Shown here one piece after another: positions 47,197 through 56,088 of a stretch of DNA of 64,000 nt. Every line of letters starts with the position of its first letter. The first letter of the stretch is position 1. Source of the DNA: Comamonadaceae bacterium OS-1 (lineage in GTDB: Bacteria > Pseudomonadota > Gammaproteobacteria > Burkholderiales > Burkholderiaceae_C); NCBI GenBank assembly GCA_027923965.1, contig AP026969.1:4588001-4652000 (forward strand), written 5' to 3'. The notes beneath the pieces are model-generated. The model worked only from the letters and a program-made list of their open reading frames with translations, was not told the origin of the DNA and made no database searches. The translations under genes were made by a program, and so were the position numbers.

Positions 47197-47841
47197 TTAC
47201 ATCGCCGCAATCTGCCGCAAAGCTTGCTCAAACACCTCGGGCGGCTGCCCACCGGAGATCAGGTGCCGGTCGTTGATGATGATGGCGGGCACCGAATGGA
47301 TGCCTTGGCTGGTGTAGAACTCTTCGCGTTCGCGCACGTCCTCGGCAAACTCTTCGGATTCCAGAATCTCCCGCGCCCGCACCGGGTCCAGCCCCACCTG
47401 CCCGGCCACCTGCACCAGCAAGGCATGGTCGCTGGGGTTTTGCCCCAGGGTGAAGTAAGCATCGAACAGCGCCTGCTTCAGGGCGTGCTGGTGGCCTTCC
47501 AGTTCCGCCCAGTGCAGCAGGCGGTGCGCATCGAAGGTGTTGTAGATGCGGTTGCGCTGGCCCAGGTTGAAGGTAAAGCCCAGCTCGGCCCCGCGGGCTC
47601 GGATGTTTTCCTTGGCCGCCGCCGCCTGGGCCGGGGTGGAGCCGTACTTGCGCGCCAGGTGCTCGGTGGTGTCTTCGCCCTCGGGGGCCATCTGTGGGTT
47701 GAGCTCGAACGGCTGGAAGTGCAGCTCGGTGGTGATGCTGTCGGCCACCCGCTCCAGGGCCTGCTCCAGCGACTTCAAACCCACCACGCACCAGGGGCAG
47801 GACACATCGGACACGAAATCGATCTTGAGTTGGGTGGTCAT
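47197..47841 (-). CDS. DsbA-family oxidoreductase, FrnE-like
   Basis: A 214-residue thioredoxin-fold protein with the redox motif CPWC (Cys15, Cys18) in IDFVSDVSCPWCVVGLKSLE and the cis-proline segment HSVPAIIINDRHLISGGQPPEVF near the C-terminus. No signal peptide, so it is a cytoplasmic FrnE-type member; these take part in oxidative-stress tolerance and disulfide handling. The ATG at 47841 leaves the upstream origin-like module B non-coding. It precedes the PotA-like gene by 125 bp in the same direction. Confidence 0.9.
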   Translation of the reverse strand: MTTQLKIDFVSDVSCPWCVVGLKSLEQALERVADSITTELHFQPFELNPQMAPEGEDTTEHLARKYGSTPAQAAAAKENIRARGAELGFTFNLGQRNRIYNTFDAHRLLHWAELEGHQHALKQALFDAYFTLGQNPSDHALLVQVAGQVGLDPVRAREILESEEFAEDVREREEFYTSQGIHSVPAIIINDRHLISGGQPPEVFEQALRQIAAM

Positions 47842-47862
47842 GGTCTTCTTTGTTTGAAAAGC

Positions 47863-48069
47863 TGTGGATAGTTCTGGCACAACTGGCTAGTTATCCACAG
47901 GTAACGCGGTTTTTAAAAAGTTGTTCATTTTGGCGTGACACCAGAAAAGCAAGGTCACGCACACCCGGCAACACAGGATAAGCGGTTGATTGCAAAGGAT
48001 AAAACCGGCTTACCCACAGAAGAGCCGCATGCTTACTACTACTACTATGTATTTATAGAACCATTAGAA
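47863..48069 (-). other. Origin-like module B (inverted twin of module A)
   Basis: Read on the minus strand: TTCTAAT and AT-rich tract (48069-48048); four TAG plus TAA (48047-48033); 14-nt spacer; box TGTGGGTAA (48018-48010); central block matching TGCTTTTCTGGTGTCACGC (47951-47933); box TGTGGATAA (47899-47891); inverted box CTATCCACA (47871-47863). Box-to-box distances of 119 and 28 bp and the 14-nt trio spacer are identical to module A. It lies 22 bp upstream of the FrnE-like gene. Confidence 0.65.
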
Positions 48070-48502
48070 GAATAGCCAAACACAAAGTCCGTTGGGAATT
48101 CCCGGATTTGTAGCTTGCCCCAAGCCGCTGGATGGCTTTATTTCTCAGCCCCTTTTCTGTTCTGCCAGAAAAGCCGCGGCATCCATCCCGTATCTCCGCA
48201 CCTCGACTCCACACCTGCACAGGGCTTTTGCACACCCGCTTTGTAAATTTTTGGCCTAAAAACAACAAATTGGTACAAACACTTAGCTTAGCTAAGTAAT
48301 CAAATTACTAAAGTTGTCTGGTCCGAAAGTGCTGTTCAAAACGCATACAAAGCGAATTTTGTGAGTGAAATAGGCGGGTATTGCTACGTCCATAAGGTGC
48401 ACTGCATCTTGGGATGCAGGCTTGGTTGTTTATATTTTTGTGAATTTTATGTAACTAATTTACATAGTCTACAAAGAAATTTACGGCGCGTTAACCGAGC
48501 CC

Positions 48503-48554
48503 GCCTGCGGCAGGCACTTTCAGGATTTCGTGGCCAGGAGAACCCTCCTGGCCA
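48503..48554 (+). promoter_or_regulatory. Two hairpins in the porin 5' leader
   Basis: GCCTG/CAGGC (48503-48515) and the perfect 10-bp stem TGGCCAGGAG (48531-48540) / CTCCTGGCCA (48545-48554) with AACC loop lie 30-80 bases before the porin ATG. They could control stability or translation of the porin message. The rest of 48076-48502 is AT-rich, with a small stem CTGCATC/GATGCAG (48402-48419) and a palindromic stretch around CTTAGCTAAG (48287-48296); no gene is seen there. Confidence 0.5.
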
Positions 48555-48583
48555 AACCCAGATGACCAACGGAGACAACCAAG

Positions 48584-49846
48584 ATGAAGTACTTCACATT
48601 ACGTGCCACCGTCGCTGCAGCGTCGTTACTGGCGGCCGGTGGCCACGCTTTCGCACAGGCGGCGAACGATGTGCCCGTGGATGCCACGCTGGAGAAGCAG
48701 ATCACCCAGGTGGTCAAGAAGGTGACCGATGCCACCGGGCTGGAGTTCACCGGCTACCTGCGCAGCGGCTTTTATTCGTCCGCCAATGGGCAGGCCAAGG
48801 GTGGCTACCAATTGGGCGGCACGCTGGACCACTACCGGCTGGGCAATGAAGGCGACAACTACTTTGAAGTCCTGATCGGCAAGAACTGGGATCTGGGCGA
48901 CGGCGTGAAGTGGGGCGTGCACTGGATGCCCAATTACTACAACGGCACCACCGGTACGCCGCAAATCTATTCCGACATCAAGGGCCTGGACTTTGCGCCC
49001 AACGTCAGCTTCTGGGCCGGCCAGCGCTTCCACCGCATCCAGGACATCCACATCATCGACCAATGGCTGATGGAAGACGGCGACAACTACGGTGCCGGTG
49101 CCGATGGCATCGACGTGGGTTTTGGCAAGTTGAACGTGGCGGTGTACAGCGACGGCAACTCGGACAACAAAAACAGCAGCACCAACAACGCCCGCCGCGC
49201 CAACGTCCAGTTGCGCGACATGCCGGTCAACCCCGGTGGCAAGCTGACCCTGACCGGTGGTGTCGTCAATGGCAGCTTTGCCCAGGGCTCGAATGGCGGC
49301 GCATTGGGCTTGTTGCATAACCAAAGCGATTTCATCCTGCCGGGCATGACCAATTCGGTGTTCTTGCAAGGATCGACCGGCCACTCGGATCTGCGCGGCA
49401 AGTTCTACAACCTGGACACCGCCGGTGTGTCGGCCCCGGGTGCCAAGCAGGCCCGCATCATCGAGTCCATCAATTGGCAAAGCGGTGTGTTCGGCGGCCA
49501 GGCGCTGGTGGGCTACCAAACCGTCAAGCCCGATAACGGCGTGACCACCAAAGACCTGTCGTTCGGCGGACGCGTGTCTTACGGTGTGGCCAAGAACGTC
49601 AAGCTCCTGGGGGAACTGGGCTTTAACCAGCTCAAGACCGAAGGACAAGACAAGCAGCACCTGACCAAGGGCACCTTTGCCGTGGCTTTCTCGCCCAACA
49701 CCGATTTCTGGACCCGGCCTGAGTTCCGCGTGTACGCCACCCGTGCCAACTGGAACGATGCGGCTGCCAACGCCTATGCGTTTGGCAACGGCGGCACCCG
49801 CACCAAAGCCACCACTGTCGGCGTGCAAGTCGAAGCCTGGTGGTAA
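48584..49846 (+). CDS. LamB/maltoporin-like carbohydrate porin
   Basis: A 420-residue outer-membrane protein. A signal peptide (SLLAAGGHAFAQA) is followed by GLEFTGYLRSGFYSSANGQ, YRLGNEGDNYFEVLIGKNW and WAGQRFHRIQDIHIIDQW, all typical of the LamB family; it ends in VEAWW, the aromatic C-terminal strand of trimeric porins. It would let oligosaccharides cross the outer membrane and thus could feed the two CUT1 importers in this window. GGAGAC lies 8 bases upstream of the ATG. Monocistronic, with a structured leader. Confidence 0.9.
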   Translation: MKYFTLRATVAAASLLAAGGHAFAQAANDVPVDATLEKQITQVVKKVTDATGLEFTGYLRSGFYSSANGQAKGGYQLGGTLDHYRLGNEGDNYFEVLIGKNWDLGDGVKWGVHWMPNYYNGTTGTPQIYSDIKGLDFAPNVSFWAGQRFHRIQDIHIIDQWLMEDGDNYGAGADGIDVGFGKLNVAVYSDGNSDNKNSSTNNARRANVQLRDMPVNPGGKLTLTGGVVNGSFAQGSNGGALGLLHNQSDFILPGMTNSVFLQGSTGHSDLRGKFYNLDTAGVSAPGAKQARIIESINWQSGVFGGQALVGYQTVKPDNGVTTKDLSFGGRVSYGVAKNVKLLGELGFNQLKTEGQDKQHLTKGTFAVAFSPNTDFWTRPEFRVYATRANWNDAAANAYAFGNGGTRTKATTVGVQVEAWW

Positions 49847-49941
49847 GCCCTTAGTTTTTGCGAGGAACTGAGTTTGGCCCGCGCCGATGCCGTGATCTCC
49901 CACGGTACCGGTCCGGGCTTTTTGTGTTTGAAATGGAAGCT

Positions 49942-50760
49942 ATGAGAAAACCCCACCCATGGATCGCCACGGCGGTCTGCGCCGCCAGCCTGCTGCTGGC
50001 ACCCTCGGCCCACGCAGGCCTGTTCGATGGACTGTTGGGCGGCAGCACGGCGGGCGACGCCAGCCAGCGCAGCACCTGGAACATCCATGACTTCTCCAGC
50101 GTCCAGCTGGTGCCGCGCGAAGCCGGGGCCACCGAAAACCGGCATCCGGCGGCCATCGCGGCCCGCACGCTGGAGCAGCTGTTGGCATCGGTGCGCATTC
50201 CGGGCGGCAAGGAGCCCCAGCCGCTGGTCACCGCGTTGGAAGCCGAGCAGCTGTCCGATGCCTTGTCGCAGGCTCTGGCCAGCGCCACACCGGGCCAGGA
50301 TGTCGTGTGGGTCAGCAGCGAGCGGCGCATTCCCAATTCCATTGAACCCCCCATGGCGGTCACCGCCCGCCTGTTTACCAATGCCGATGGCCTGCAACTG
50401 GTGGTGCGCCATGCGCGGTTTGATTTTTACAACCAATGGCGCGGCACCGGCATCACGCCCACCTTCACCTACGGCTCGCGCACGGCGGCGGGCACAGCGC
50501 AACTGCAAAGCGGCCTGGCCACCAACATCCGGGCCGACTGGCTGGTGTTTCCGCTCACCGCGGCCATGGCCCCGGCGCTGATGCCCAAACCCGCCCCTGC
50601 CCGTGCAGCGGTCGCCGCCCCGGCTCCCGTACAGCGCGATGCGGCGTTTTTTAATGCCCAGGAACTGCGCTTGCAAAAGCTGAAAAGCCTGCGCGAAAAA
50701 GACCTGATCACCGAGCAGGAGTACCAGCAAAAGCGCCAGGAGATCCTGAAAGAGATGTGA
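49942..50760 (+). CDS. SHOCT-domain exported protein of unknown function
   Basis: A 272-residue protein with a signal peptide (ATAVCAASLLLAPSAHAGLFDG), a central domain of unknown type (VSSERRIPNSIEPPMAVTARLFTN), a Pro/Ala-rich linker and a C-terminal SHOCT-like helix pair (ELRLQKLKSLREKDLITEQEY). SHOCT domains are short oligomerisation modules. ATG 49942 is preferred; ATG 49933 is three codons upstream. It follows the porin by 95 bp. No specific function can be assigned. Confidence 0.75.
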   Translation: MRKPHPWIATAVCAASLLLAPSAHAGLFDGLLGGSTAGDASQRSTWNIHDFSSVQLVPREAGATENRHPAAIAARTLEQLLASVRIPGGKEPQPLVTALEAEQLSDALSQALASATPGQDVVWVSSERRIPNSIEPPMAVTARLFTNADGLQLVVRHARFDFYNQWRGTGITPTFTYGSRTAAGTAQLQSGLATNIRADWLVFPLTAAMAPALMPKPAPARAAVAAPAPVQRDAAFFNAQELRLQKLKSLREKDLITEQEYQQKRQEILKEM

Positions 50761-50780
50761 ATCCGAATGCTACTGTTTTA

Positions 50781-50818
50781 GTAGCTTCTTACGCTGACCA
50801 GATCAGCGCAAGCGGCCT
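50781..50818. repeat. Family-1 intergenic hairpin repeat, copy 13
   Basis: GTAGCTTCTTACGCTGACCAG followed by ATCAGCGCAAGCGGCCT, between convergent genes; its right end runs into the stop codon of the YkgJ-like gene. Confidence 0.8.
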
Positions 50819-51092
50819 AAAACGTGCTTGGCCGGGTGGCGATTTCCAGCTGGGTGAGGTAGCGCATGGCGTGGCCATTGCTGTTGCCGCACATGTCGGG
50901 CGCGGGCTGCAACTGGCCGCAGACTGCCGGGCGCTCGGGCTGGCCAAAAATGCGGCACAGGTTGGCCGCGTCCAGTTGCACGCAGCGCACCCCGGCGGGC
51001 TTGCTGATGCCGTTCACCACCGGCATGCCGGGGATGGGCGAGCTGATGCTGGGGGCAATGCAGCAGGCACCGCAGCCTAATCTGCATTCCAT
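50817..51092 (-). CDS. YkgJ-family cysteine cluster protein
   Basis: A 91-residue protein that begins [11 protein letters not shown], the CxxxCxxCC cluster of the YkgJ/Fe-S (or zinc) cluster family, with further Cys residues ([21 protein letters not shown]) spaced as in the family. These small proteins bind metal and have no settled role. It is convergent with the SHOCT gene and sits between two family-1 repeats. Length and start are typical. Confidence 0.87.
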   Translation of the reverse strand: MECRLGCGACCIAPSISSPIPGMPVVNGISKPAGVRCVQLDAANLCRIFGQPERPAVCGQLQPAPDMCGNSNGHAMRYLTQLEIATRPSTF

Positions 51093-51110
51093 GGGTTTAC
51101 TATGGTTTTA

Positions 51111-51147
51111 GTAGCTACTCACGCTGATGGAATAAGCACGAGAGGCC
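51111..51147. repeat. Family-1 intergenic hairpin repeat, copy 14
   Basis: GTAGCTACTCACGCTGATGG followed by AATAAGCACGAGAGGCC lies between the YkgJ-like start and the FMN reductase stop. Confidence 0.83.
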
Positions 51148-51149
51148 GA

Positions 51150-51728
51150 TCAAGCTTGAAATTTACGGGCAGCCCACAGGACTTGCTCCACCACCGCCTG
51201 CACGCTGGCACGGTGGGCTTCCTGCTTCAGATTGCCGTCTTCGGCGAATGCGTCAAACGCCCGGCCCAGCGCAAACTGCTTGGGGGCCACCCAGCATTGC
51301 ATATTGGCCATCAGCGGCGACAGGTGCGTCAGCGAGCGCAAACCCCCCAGCCCACCGGGTGAGGCACTCAGCAGGCCCACCACCTTGCCGGTGAAGGAGC
51401 GGAAACCGTCTTTCCACACCGGGTCGGTCTTGACGGGGCTGGAGGCCCAGTCGATGGTGTTTTTCAGCAGCGCGGGATAGCTGCCGTTGTACTCGGGCGC
51501 GCAAATGAGCCAGGCCGGGTGGTCGAACATGATTTGCTTCAAGCGCAGCACGTCGGCGGGCGTGCCCTCGGCCTCCAGGTCGGCGTTGTACATGGGAATG
51601 TCAAAGTCGGCCAGCTCGATGTGCGTGACCTCGGCCCCGGCATCTGCGGCGATGCGGGCGGTGGCCTGGGCCAGTTGGCGGTTGTACGACTGTTTGCGGG
51701 TGCTGCCCGCGAAGAGGAGTGTTTTCAT
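51150..51728 (-). CDS. NADPH-dependent FMN reductase family protein
   Basis: A 192-residue flavodoxin-fold enzyme. TLLFAGSTRKQSYNRQLAQ is the FMN phosphate loop, and APEYNGSYPALLKNTIDWAS the family signature. Members reduce quinones, azo compounds or chromate with NAD(P)H. ATG 51728 overlaps the stop of the upstream HipA-like gene (ATGA), so the two proteins are made from one transcript by coupled translation, an unusual pairing. Confidence 0.9.
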   Translation of the reverse strand: MKTLLFAGSTRKQSYNRQLAQATARIAADAGAEVTHIELADFDIPMYNADLEAEGTPADVLRLKQIMFDHPAWLICAPEYNGSYPALLKNTIDWASSPVKTDPVWKDGFRSFTGKVVGLLSASPGGLGGLRSLTHLSPLMANMQCWVAPKQFALGRAFDAFAEDGNLKQEAHRASVQAVVEQVLWAARKFQA

Positions 51729-53029
51729 ACAGCCGATTGCACCATATTTCGGGCCAAATCGTGTAACGCCGGGCTGATGTGCGGGTGCTCTGCCAGCTGC
51801 GACCAGAACTGCCGGGCGGCGGACATGGCGGTGGCGTTGGCCCAAAAGCCATCGGTGGCAAAGGCGGCGTAGTCCAGCGCGCCGGTCTGGGCATCGGGTT
51901 GGTAGCGCATGGGCAGCATGCCGTAGACCGGGGCCAGGGCGAAGCGGCCTTTGGCGATATCTTTCAAGCTGTCGCCCTGGGCAAACAGGCCCAGGTTGCC
52001 CGCATGCATGTCGGTATGGCCGACCAGGCGGCCAAATTGCAGACGGAACAGCGCCTGCAGCGCATCGTCTGCCGACAGCCGCCCTTGGCGCGCCAGTGCA
52101 TCGCAGGTGGCCGCCCAGTGCTGGTAGCCGCCGGGCACAAAGGCCGCGTGCGCCGCACCCACCGAGACCACATGCTGGCGGCCTGCGTTGCCGATGCGGT
52201 CAAACCTTTGGCTGACCAAATACGTACGGGCGTGGCTGTGCACCACCTCGCAGGCCGCCACATTTTGGCCGTAGCTTTGCAGCACCTGCAGGCACAGGGC
52301 TTCGGCATGCAACAGGTCGTGCCAGCGCTCGCCAAACGGTGTGCCGCGCGGGGGCGAGAACTTCACCAGCACCGGCATGCCCAGGTGGTTGGTGGCCAGA
52401 AACTTGGGCTGATCGCCGCCGATGGATGAACCCGCAGGCAGTGCACTGCCGATGTTGTGCGCCAGCGCATCCAACGCCAGGCCCAGCTCGGGCCCGGGTG
52501 GGGGCAGGGCGGGCAAAGCCGTGGCGGCGTGCAGGTGCCCCAGCACCAGGGCCCCTGGCGCGTCATGCAGGTGCAATGCGGCGGTGAGGGTGGCCTGCAG
52601 GTCCCAGTGGTCAGGGTTGCCGGGTACGCCATGGCCGGCCAGGCTCTGCGCCAGCAGGCGGCCTAAAAAGCCCTGTGCCTGCAGTGGCGACAGGTACCAC
52701 GGCAAGCCGGTGGTGGACAGCACGTCCACTCCCGGTGCTTCGATGTGGATGTGGTCCCGGGCCAGCAGGCTTAAAAGCCCCAGGGGCTGGGCCCGGCCTG
52801 CGCTGTCCACCCGCCACAGTGGCTGTTGCGCGGCACCGCCGGCAATCGGCTGGGGCAGGGCGTAGCGGGCACTTTTACCCTGGCCCAGGGTGAGCACCTG
52901 GCCTGGCAACTGGGCCAGCAGGCGCGACACCGTGGACTGGCTTTTGCCCAAGGCCTTTTGGAGATCCGCCGAGCGTGACGCGCCATGGGTTTGCAAATGC
53001 AATAGAAGCGCGTCGGTATCGGCAGGCAT
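51725..53029 (-). CDS. HipA-like kinase paralogue with HTH; metal-binding Asp replaced by Gly
   Basis: A 434-residue relative of the protein encoded at 2348, with the same layout: winged helix (KSQSTVSRLLAQL), P-loop-like SSIGGDQPK, and catalytic loop HTDMHAGN with Asp340. The position equivalent to the metal-binding Asp (YDM in the first copy) is Gly370 (APVYGMLPM, codon GGC at 51920-51922). A single A-to-G change would explain it. It may therefore bind DNA and ligand but phosphorylate weakly or not at all. It is translationally coupled to an FMN reductase, and CTATTCA boxes occur upstream as for the other copy. Confidence 0.85.
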   Translation of the reverse strand: MPADTDALLLHLQTHGASRSADLQKALGKSQSTVSRLLAQLPGQVLTLGQGKSARYALPQPIAGGAAQQPLWRVDSAGRAQPLGLLSLLARDHIHIEAPGVDVLSTTGLPWYLSPLQAQGFLGRLLAQSLAGHGVPGNPDHWDLQATLTAALHLHDAPGALVLGHLHAATALPALPPPGPELGLALDALAHNIGSALPAGSSIGGDQPKFLATNHLGMPVLVKFSPPRGTPFGERWHDLLHAEALCLQVLQSYGQNVAACEVVHSHARTYLVSQRFDRIGNAGRQHVVSVGAAHAAFVPGGYQHWAATCDALARQGRLSADDALQALFRLQFGRLVGHTDMHAGNLGLFAQGDSLKDIAKGRFALAPVYGMLPMRYQPDAQTGALDYAAFATDGFWANATAMSAARQFWSQLAEHPHISPALHDLARNMVQSAV

Positions 53030-53031
53030 AG

Positions 53032-53103
53032 TGAATAGAAAAAATAGTAATAGTTTCCTGTTTAATCAACAGGCTACACGTATTTTAGCTACTAAGTGAA
53101 TAG
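53032..53103 (-). promoter_or_regulatory. Paired CTATTCA boxes upstream of the second HipA-like gene
   Basis: CTATTCA (minus strand) occurs at 53038-53032, 2 bp before the ATG, and at 53103-53097, 65 bp apart. The copy upstream of the first HipA-like gene has the same heptamer pair 55 bp apart. They are candidate sites for the HTH domains of these proteins. Confidence 0.5.
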
Positions 53104-53114
53104 TATTTGATGGG

Positions 53115-54059
53115 CTAAATGGTCTTGCCAAGACTGTGCCTATAACCCTTGGGCGTTTGCCCGTACTGCGCCCGAAAGCTGTGGATAAAGTAGCTGGGGT
53201 GGGCGTAGCCGCAGGCCCAGGCCACCTCTTTGATGGCCAGCGCGCTCTCGGCCAGCAGGCGGGCGGCGCGGGCCATGCGCATGCGGTTGATGTAGGCCAC
53301 CAGGGCTTCCTGCGTCTGCTGGCGGAACAGGTGCGACAGATAGTCTGCCGTGCAGCCACACTGCTGGGCCAGGCCGCGCACGCTCAAATCCGCATCGCCC
53401 AGCTGGTTTTGCACCAGCACCCGCACCTGGGTCACCCAGGTGGATTCGGGGGCGGTGTGCGGGTCCACGTCGGCCAGCGCGCGCAGCACCCCGGCGGTGG
53501 CGGCGGCTACCAGGGCGCGCACTTGCAGCGTGGCCCATTCGGGTTGCAGGCTCTGGCCCAGCCGGGCCGCATCGGCCAGCCAGTCGTGGATGTGGCGGGC
53601 CTGGGGGTGCTGGCGCATTTCCAGGTGGCGGATGCCGGGGCGGCCAGAGCCGATTTCATGGGCCTCATGGGCAATATGGCAGGTGAGGGCGTGGGCCTCG
53701 GCGTAGACCACCAGGTTGGCAAACGGCTGGGCGGGCGCGGCGCGTACCTGTTCGGCGTGCAGCAACTGCGGCGGCATCAGCAGCGCCTCGCCGGGGCCCA
53801 GGGTCAGGGTGCCGTGCGGCAGGCGAAAGTCGGTCCAGCCACCGGTTTGCAGGAACAGCTCGGGGCCCACGTGGAAATGGCCTTCGCCGCGTTCCACCGG
53901 GGCCCCGCCGGGCAGGTGCACCACCAGGCTGCCCGCCATGGCGCGCTGCAAGAAATCGCCCAGGTGCTGGCGCATAGCCACCGCATCCTGGCGGGCGGAT
54001 GGAGCCTGTGGGGCGCTGCAGAAGGTGGATGCCGGTGATCCAGGATTTTTGCTATTCAT
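53115..54059 (-). CDS. AraC-family regulator with cupin-type sensor domain
   Basis: A 314-residue regulator. The N-terminal half is a cupin-like domain (GEGHFHVGPELFLQTGGWTDFRLP, GEALLMPPQLLHAEQV), and the C-terminal 100 residues are the double HTH of AraC/XylS (DLSVRGLAQQCGCTADYLSHLFRQQ, IKEVAWACGYAHPSYFIHSFRAQYGQTPKGYR). It is divergent from the ThuA/Gfo pair (97 bp between starts) and is their likely activator, responding to a sugar. Confidence 0.9.
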   Translation of the reverse strand: MNSKNPGSPASTFCSAPQAPSARQDAVAMRQHLGDFLQRAMAGSLVVHLPGGAPVERGEGHFHVGPELFLQTGGWTDFRLPHGTLTLGPGEALLMPPQLLHAEQVRAAPAQPFANLVVYAEAHALTCHIAHEAHEIGSGRPGIRHLEMRQHPQARHIHDWLADAARLGQSLQPEWATLQVRALVAAATAGVLRALADVDPHTAPESTWVTQVRVLVQNQLGDADLSVRGLAQQCGCTADYLSHLFRQQTQEALVAYINRMRMARAARLLAESALAIKEVAWACGYAHPSYFIHSFRAQYGQTPKGYRHSLGKTI

Positions 54060-54155
54060 TGCGGATTATTGACAGCAATCGGGCTGGTGGGAGGGGCGGG
54101 GCAGGCTTAGAGTCTAGGCCACACAACGCCAAACCCCTACTTCAGGAGCACCCTA

Positions 54156-54959
54156 GTGAAAACCCGTATTTCTGTTATTGTCTGGAACGAATTCCGCCAC
54201 GAACGCGAAAATGCCGCCGTCGGTGCCATCTATCCCGAAGGCCTGCACACCACCATCGCCAACGCCCTGGCCGCCACCCCCGGCCTGAACCCTGGTGCCC
54301 TGCCGCTGGACATCAGCGTCGCTGCGCTGGACGACCCCGAGCACGGCCTGAGCGAAGCCCGCCTGGCCGCCTGCGACGTGCTGATCTGGTGGGGCCACAA
54401 GGTGCACAACCTGGTGGAGGACGCTATCGTGGACCGGGTGCAGAAGCGTGTGCTCGAAGGCATGGGCCTGATCGTGCTGCACTCCGGCCATTTCAGCAAA
54501 ATCTTCCGCCGCATGATGGGCACCAACTGCTCGCTGAAATGGCGCGAGGCGCACGAGAAAGAGCGCCTGTGGGTGGTCGAGCCCTCGCACCCCATCGCGG
54601 CCGGTCTGGGCGAGTATTTCGAGTTGCCGAACGAAGAAATGTACGGCGAACGTTTTGACATTCCGCAGCCCGACAGCACGGTCTTCATCTCGTGGTTCGA
54701 GGGTGGCGAGGTGTTCCGCTCCGGCTGCTGCTGGGAGCGCGGCCATGGCCGCATCTTTTACTTCCGCCCCGGCCACGAGGCCTACCCTACCTACCATGAC
54801 AAAAACGTGCAGCGCGTGATCGCCAACGCCGTGCAGTGGGCCGCGCCGCGCATCAACATCGTCGACGTGTGCCCGAATGCCGCGCCGCTGGAACCCATCA
54901 GCCCCAAAGCCGGTTTCACCAACGTCGGCATCACCCAGACCAAGGCGGATCTGGAATGA
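54156..54959 (+). CDS. ThuA family protein (trehalose-utilisation type)
   Basis: A 267-residue ThuA protein: [49 protein letters not shown], and the C-terminal [20 protein letters not shown]. It is longer than, and clearly different from, the ThuA-like protein at 13773. GTG 54156 has AGGAG upstream. It overlaps the following Gfo/Idh gene (ATGA). In rhizobia ThuA and its dehydrogenase partner ThuB act on 3-keto derivatives of disaccharides; the same kind of chemistry is likely here. Confidence 0.9.
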   Translation: MKTRISVIVWNEFRHERENAAVGAIYPEGLHTTIANALAATPGLNPGALPLDISVAALDDPEHGLSEARLAACDVLIWWGHKVHNLVEDAIVDRVQKRVLEGMGLIVLHSGHFSKIFRRMMGTNCSLKWREAHEKERLWVVEPSHPIAAGLGEYFELPNEEMYGERFDIPQPDSTVFISWFEGGEVFRSGCCWERGHGRIFYFRPGHEAYPTYHDKNVQRVIANAVQWAAPRINIVDVCPNAAPLEPISPKAGFTNVGITQTKADLE

Positions 54960-56023
54960 GCGAAGCTGTCAAAAAACTGCGCGTCGGCGTGATCGGCCTG
55001 GGCATGGGCCGCGCCCACATCAAGGGCTGGCAAGAGCATCCCCAGGTCGAAGTGGTGGCGATTGCTGACCCCGATGCCGCCCGCCTGGCCAAGGTAGGCG
55101 ACGAGTTCGAGGTGGCAGGCCGTTACGCCTCGGCCGAGGCCATGCTGGCTAGCGAAGCCCTGGACGTGGTCAGCGTTTGCACGCCGAATAAGTTTCACGT
55201 GGAACTGACCTTGGCCGCGCTGGCCGCAGGCTGCCACGTGCTGTGCGAAAAGCCCATGGCCATGAACGCCCAAGAGGGCTGCCAGATGCTGGAAGCCGCC
55301 AAGGATGCGGGCAAGCGGCTGATGATCAATTTCTCGTACCGCTTCAGCGCCGCGTCCCGGGCCTTGAAGGCCCAGGTGGATGCCGGCCTGTTTGGCGACT
55401 TCTACTTTGGCCGCAGCCTTTGGCACCGTCGCCGTGGCATGCCCGGCTTTGGCGGCTGGTTTGGCACCAAGGCGCTGGCCGGGGGCGGCCCACTGATCGA
55501 CCTGGGCGTGCACCGCCTGGACCTGGCCCTGTGGTTGATGGGCTACCCGCAACCCACCTGGGTGATGGGCAGCACCTACAGCCCCATCGCCACCGACCTG
55601 GCCCAAAAGGCCGGCAAGACCTTTGATGTGGAAGACCTGGCTGCCGGGTTCATCCGTTTCTCCAACGGCGCTACGCTGGCCCTGGAGGCCTCCTGGGCCG
55701 CCAACATCCAGGAAGCCGAGCTGATGGAAACCCGGCTGCTGGGCACCAAGGCCGGGCTGCTGCAAAAGAACCTGGCTGGCGGCTACACCTTCGACGCGCA
55801 CGTCTACACCGAAGTCAACGGCGCGCCGGTGGACATGCTGCTGTGTCCCCCCACGGTAGAAGCCAAATCGGCCATGTTCGACTATGCCGAAGCCATCCTG
55901 ACCGACACCCCGCACCCGGCAGGCGGGGACGAGGGCCTGGTGGTGATGCAGATTCTGGACGCGCTGTACGAGAGTGCGCGCACGGGGGAGCCGGTGCAGA
56001 TCGGCCAAAGCGGGGTGAAATAG
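54956..56023 (+). CDS. Gfo/Idh/MocA family oxidoreductase (ThuB-like partner)
   Basis: A 355-residue dehydrogenase with the Rossmann motif [12 protein letters not shown], the EKP motif (LCEKPMA) and the C-terminal [21 protein letters not shown]. It is translationally coupled to the ThuA gene and under probable AraC-type control. A parS-like site (55191-55206) lies within its coding sequence. The substrate is presumably a hexose or disaccharide derivative, by analogy to ThuAB. Confidence 0.9.
   Translation: MSEAVKKLRVGVIGLGMGRAHIKGWQEHPQVEVVAIADPDAARLAKVGDEFEVAGRYASAEAMLASEALDVVSVCTPNKFHVELTLAALAAGCHVLCEKPMAMNAQEGCQMLEAAKDAGKRLMINFSYRFSAASRALKAQVDAGLFGDFYFGRSLWHRRRGMPGFGGWFGTKALAGGGPLIDLGVHRLDLALWLMGYPQPTWVMGSTYSPIATDLAQKAGKTFDVEDLAAGFIRFSNGATLALEASWAANIQEAELMETRLLGTKAGLLQKNLAGGYTFDAHVYTEVNGAPVDMLLCPPTVEAKSAMFDYAEAILTDTPHPAGGDEGLVVMQILDALYESARTGEPVQIGQSGVK
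55191..55206. other. parS-like site (weak)
   Basis: AGTTTCACGTGGAACT keeps the central GTTTCACGTGGAAC of parS but differs from the consensus TGTTTCACGTGAAACA at positions 1, 12 and 16. It lies within the Gfo/Idh gene, the leftmost of five such sites. Confidence 0.55.
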
Positions 56024-56088
56024 CCCTGTTGCACCTTGGTCATGGGATCGGCTTACCATCTAATGCCAACCCCACAGGAACCCCTCCC

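Noticed and set aside
48053..48268. 71-codon minus-strand frame in the gap before the porin
   Set aside because: No ribosome site, no domain, and it runs into the trio/AT-rich end of module B.
50781..51147. Paired hairpins around the YkgJ-like gene as a mobile cassette
   Set aside because: They are ordinary family-1 copies; no target duplications or recombinase gene are seen.
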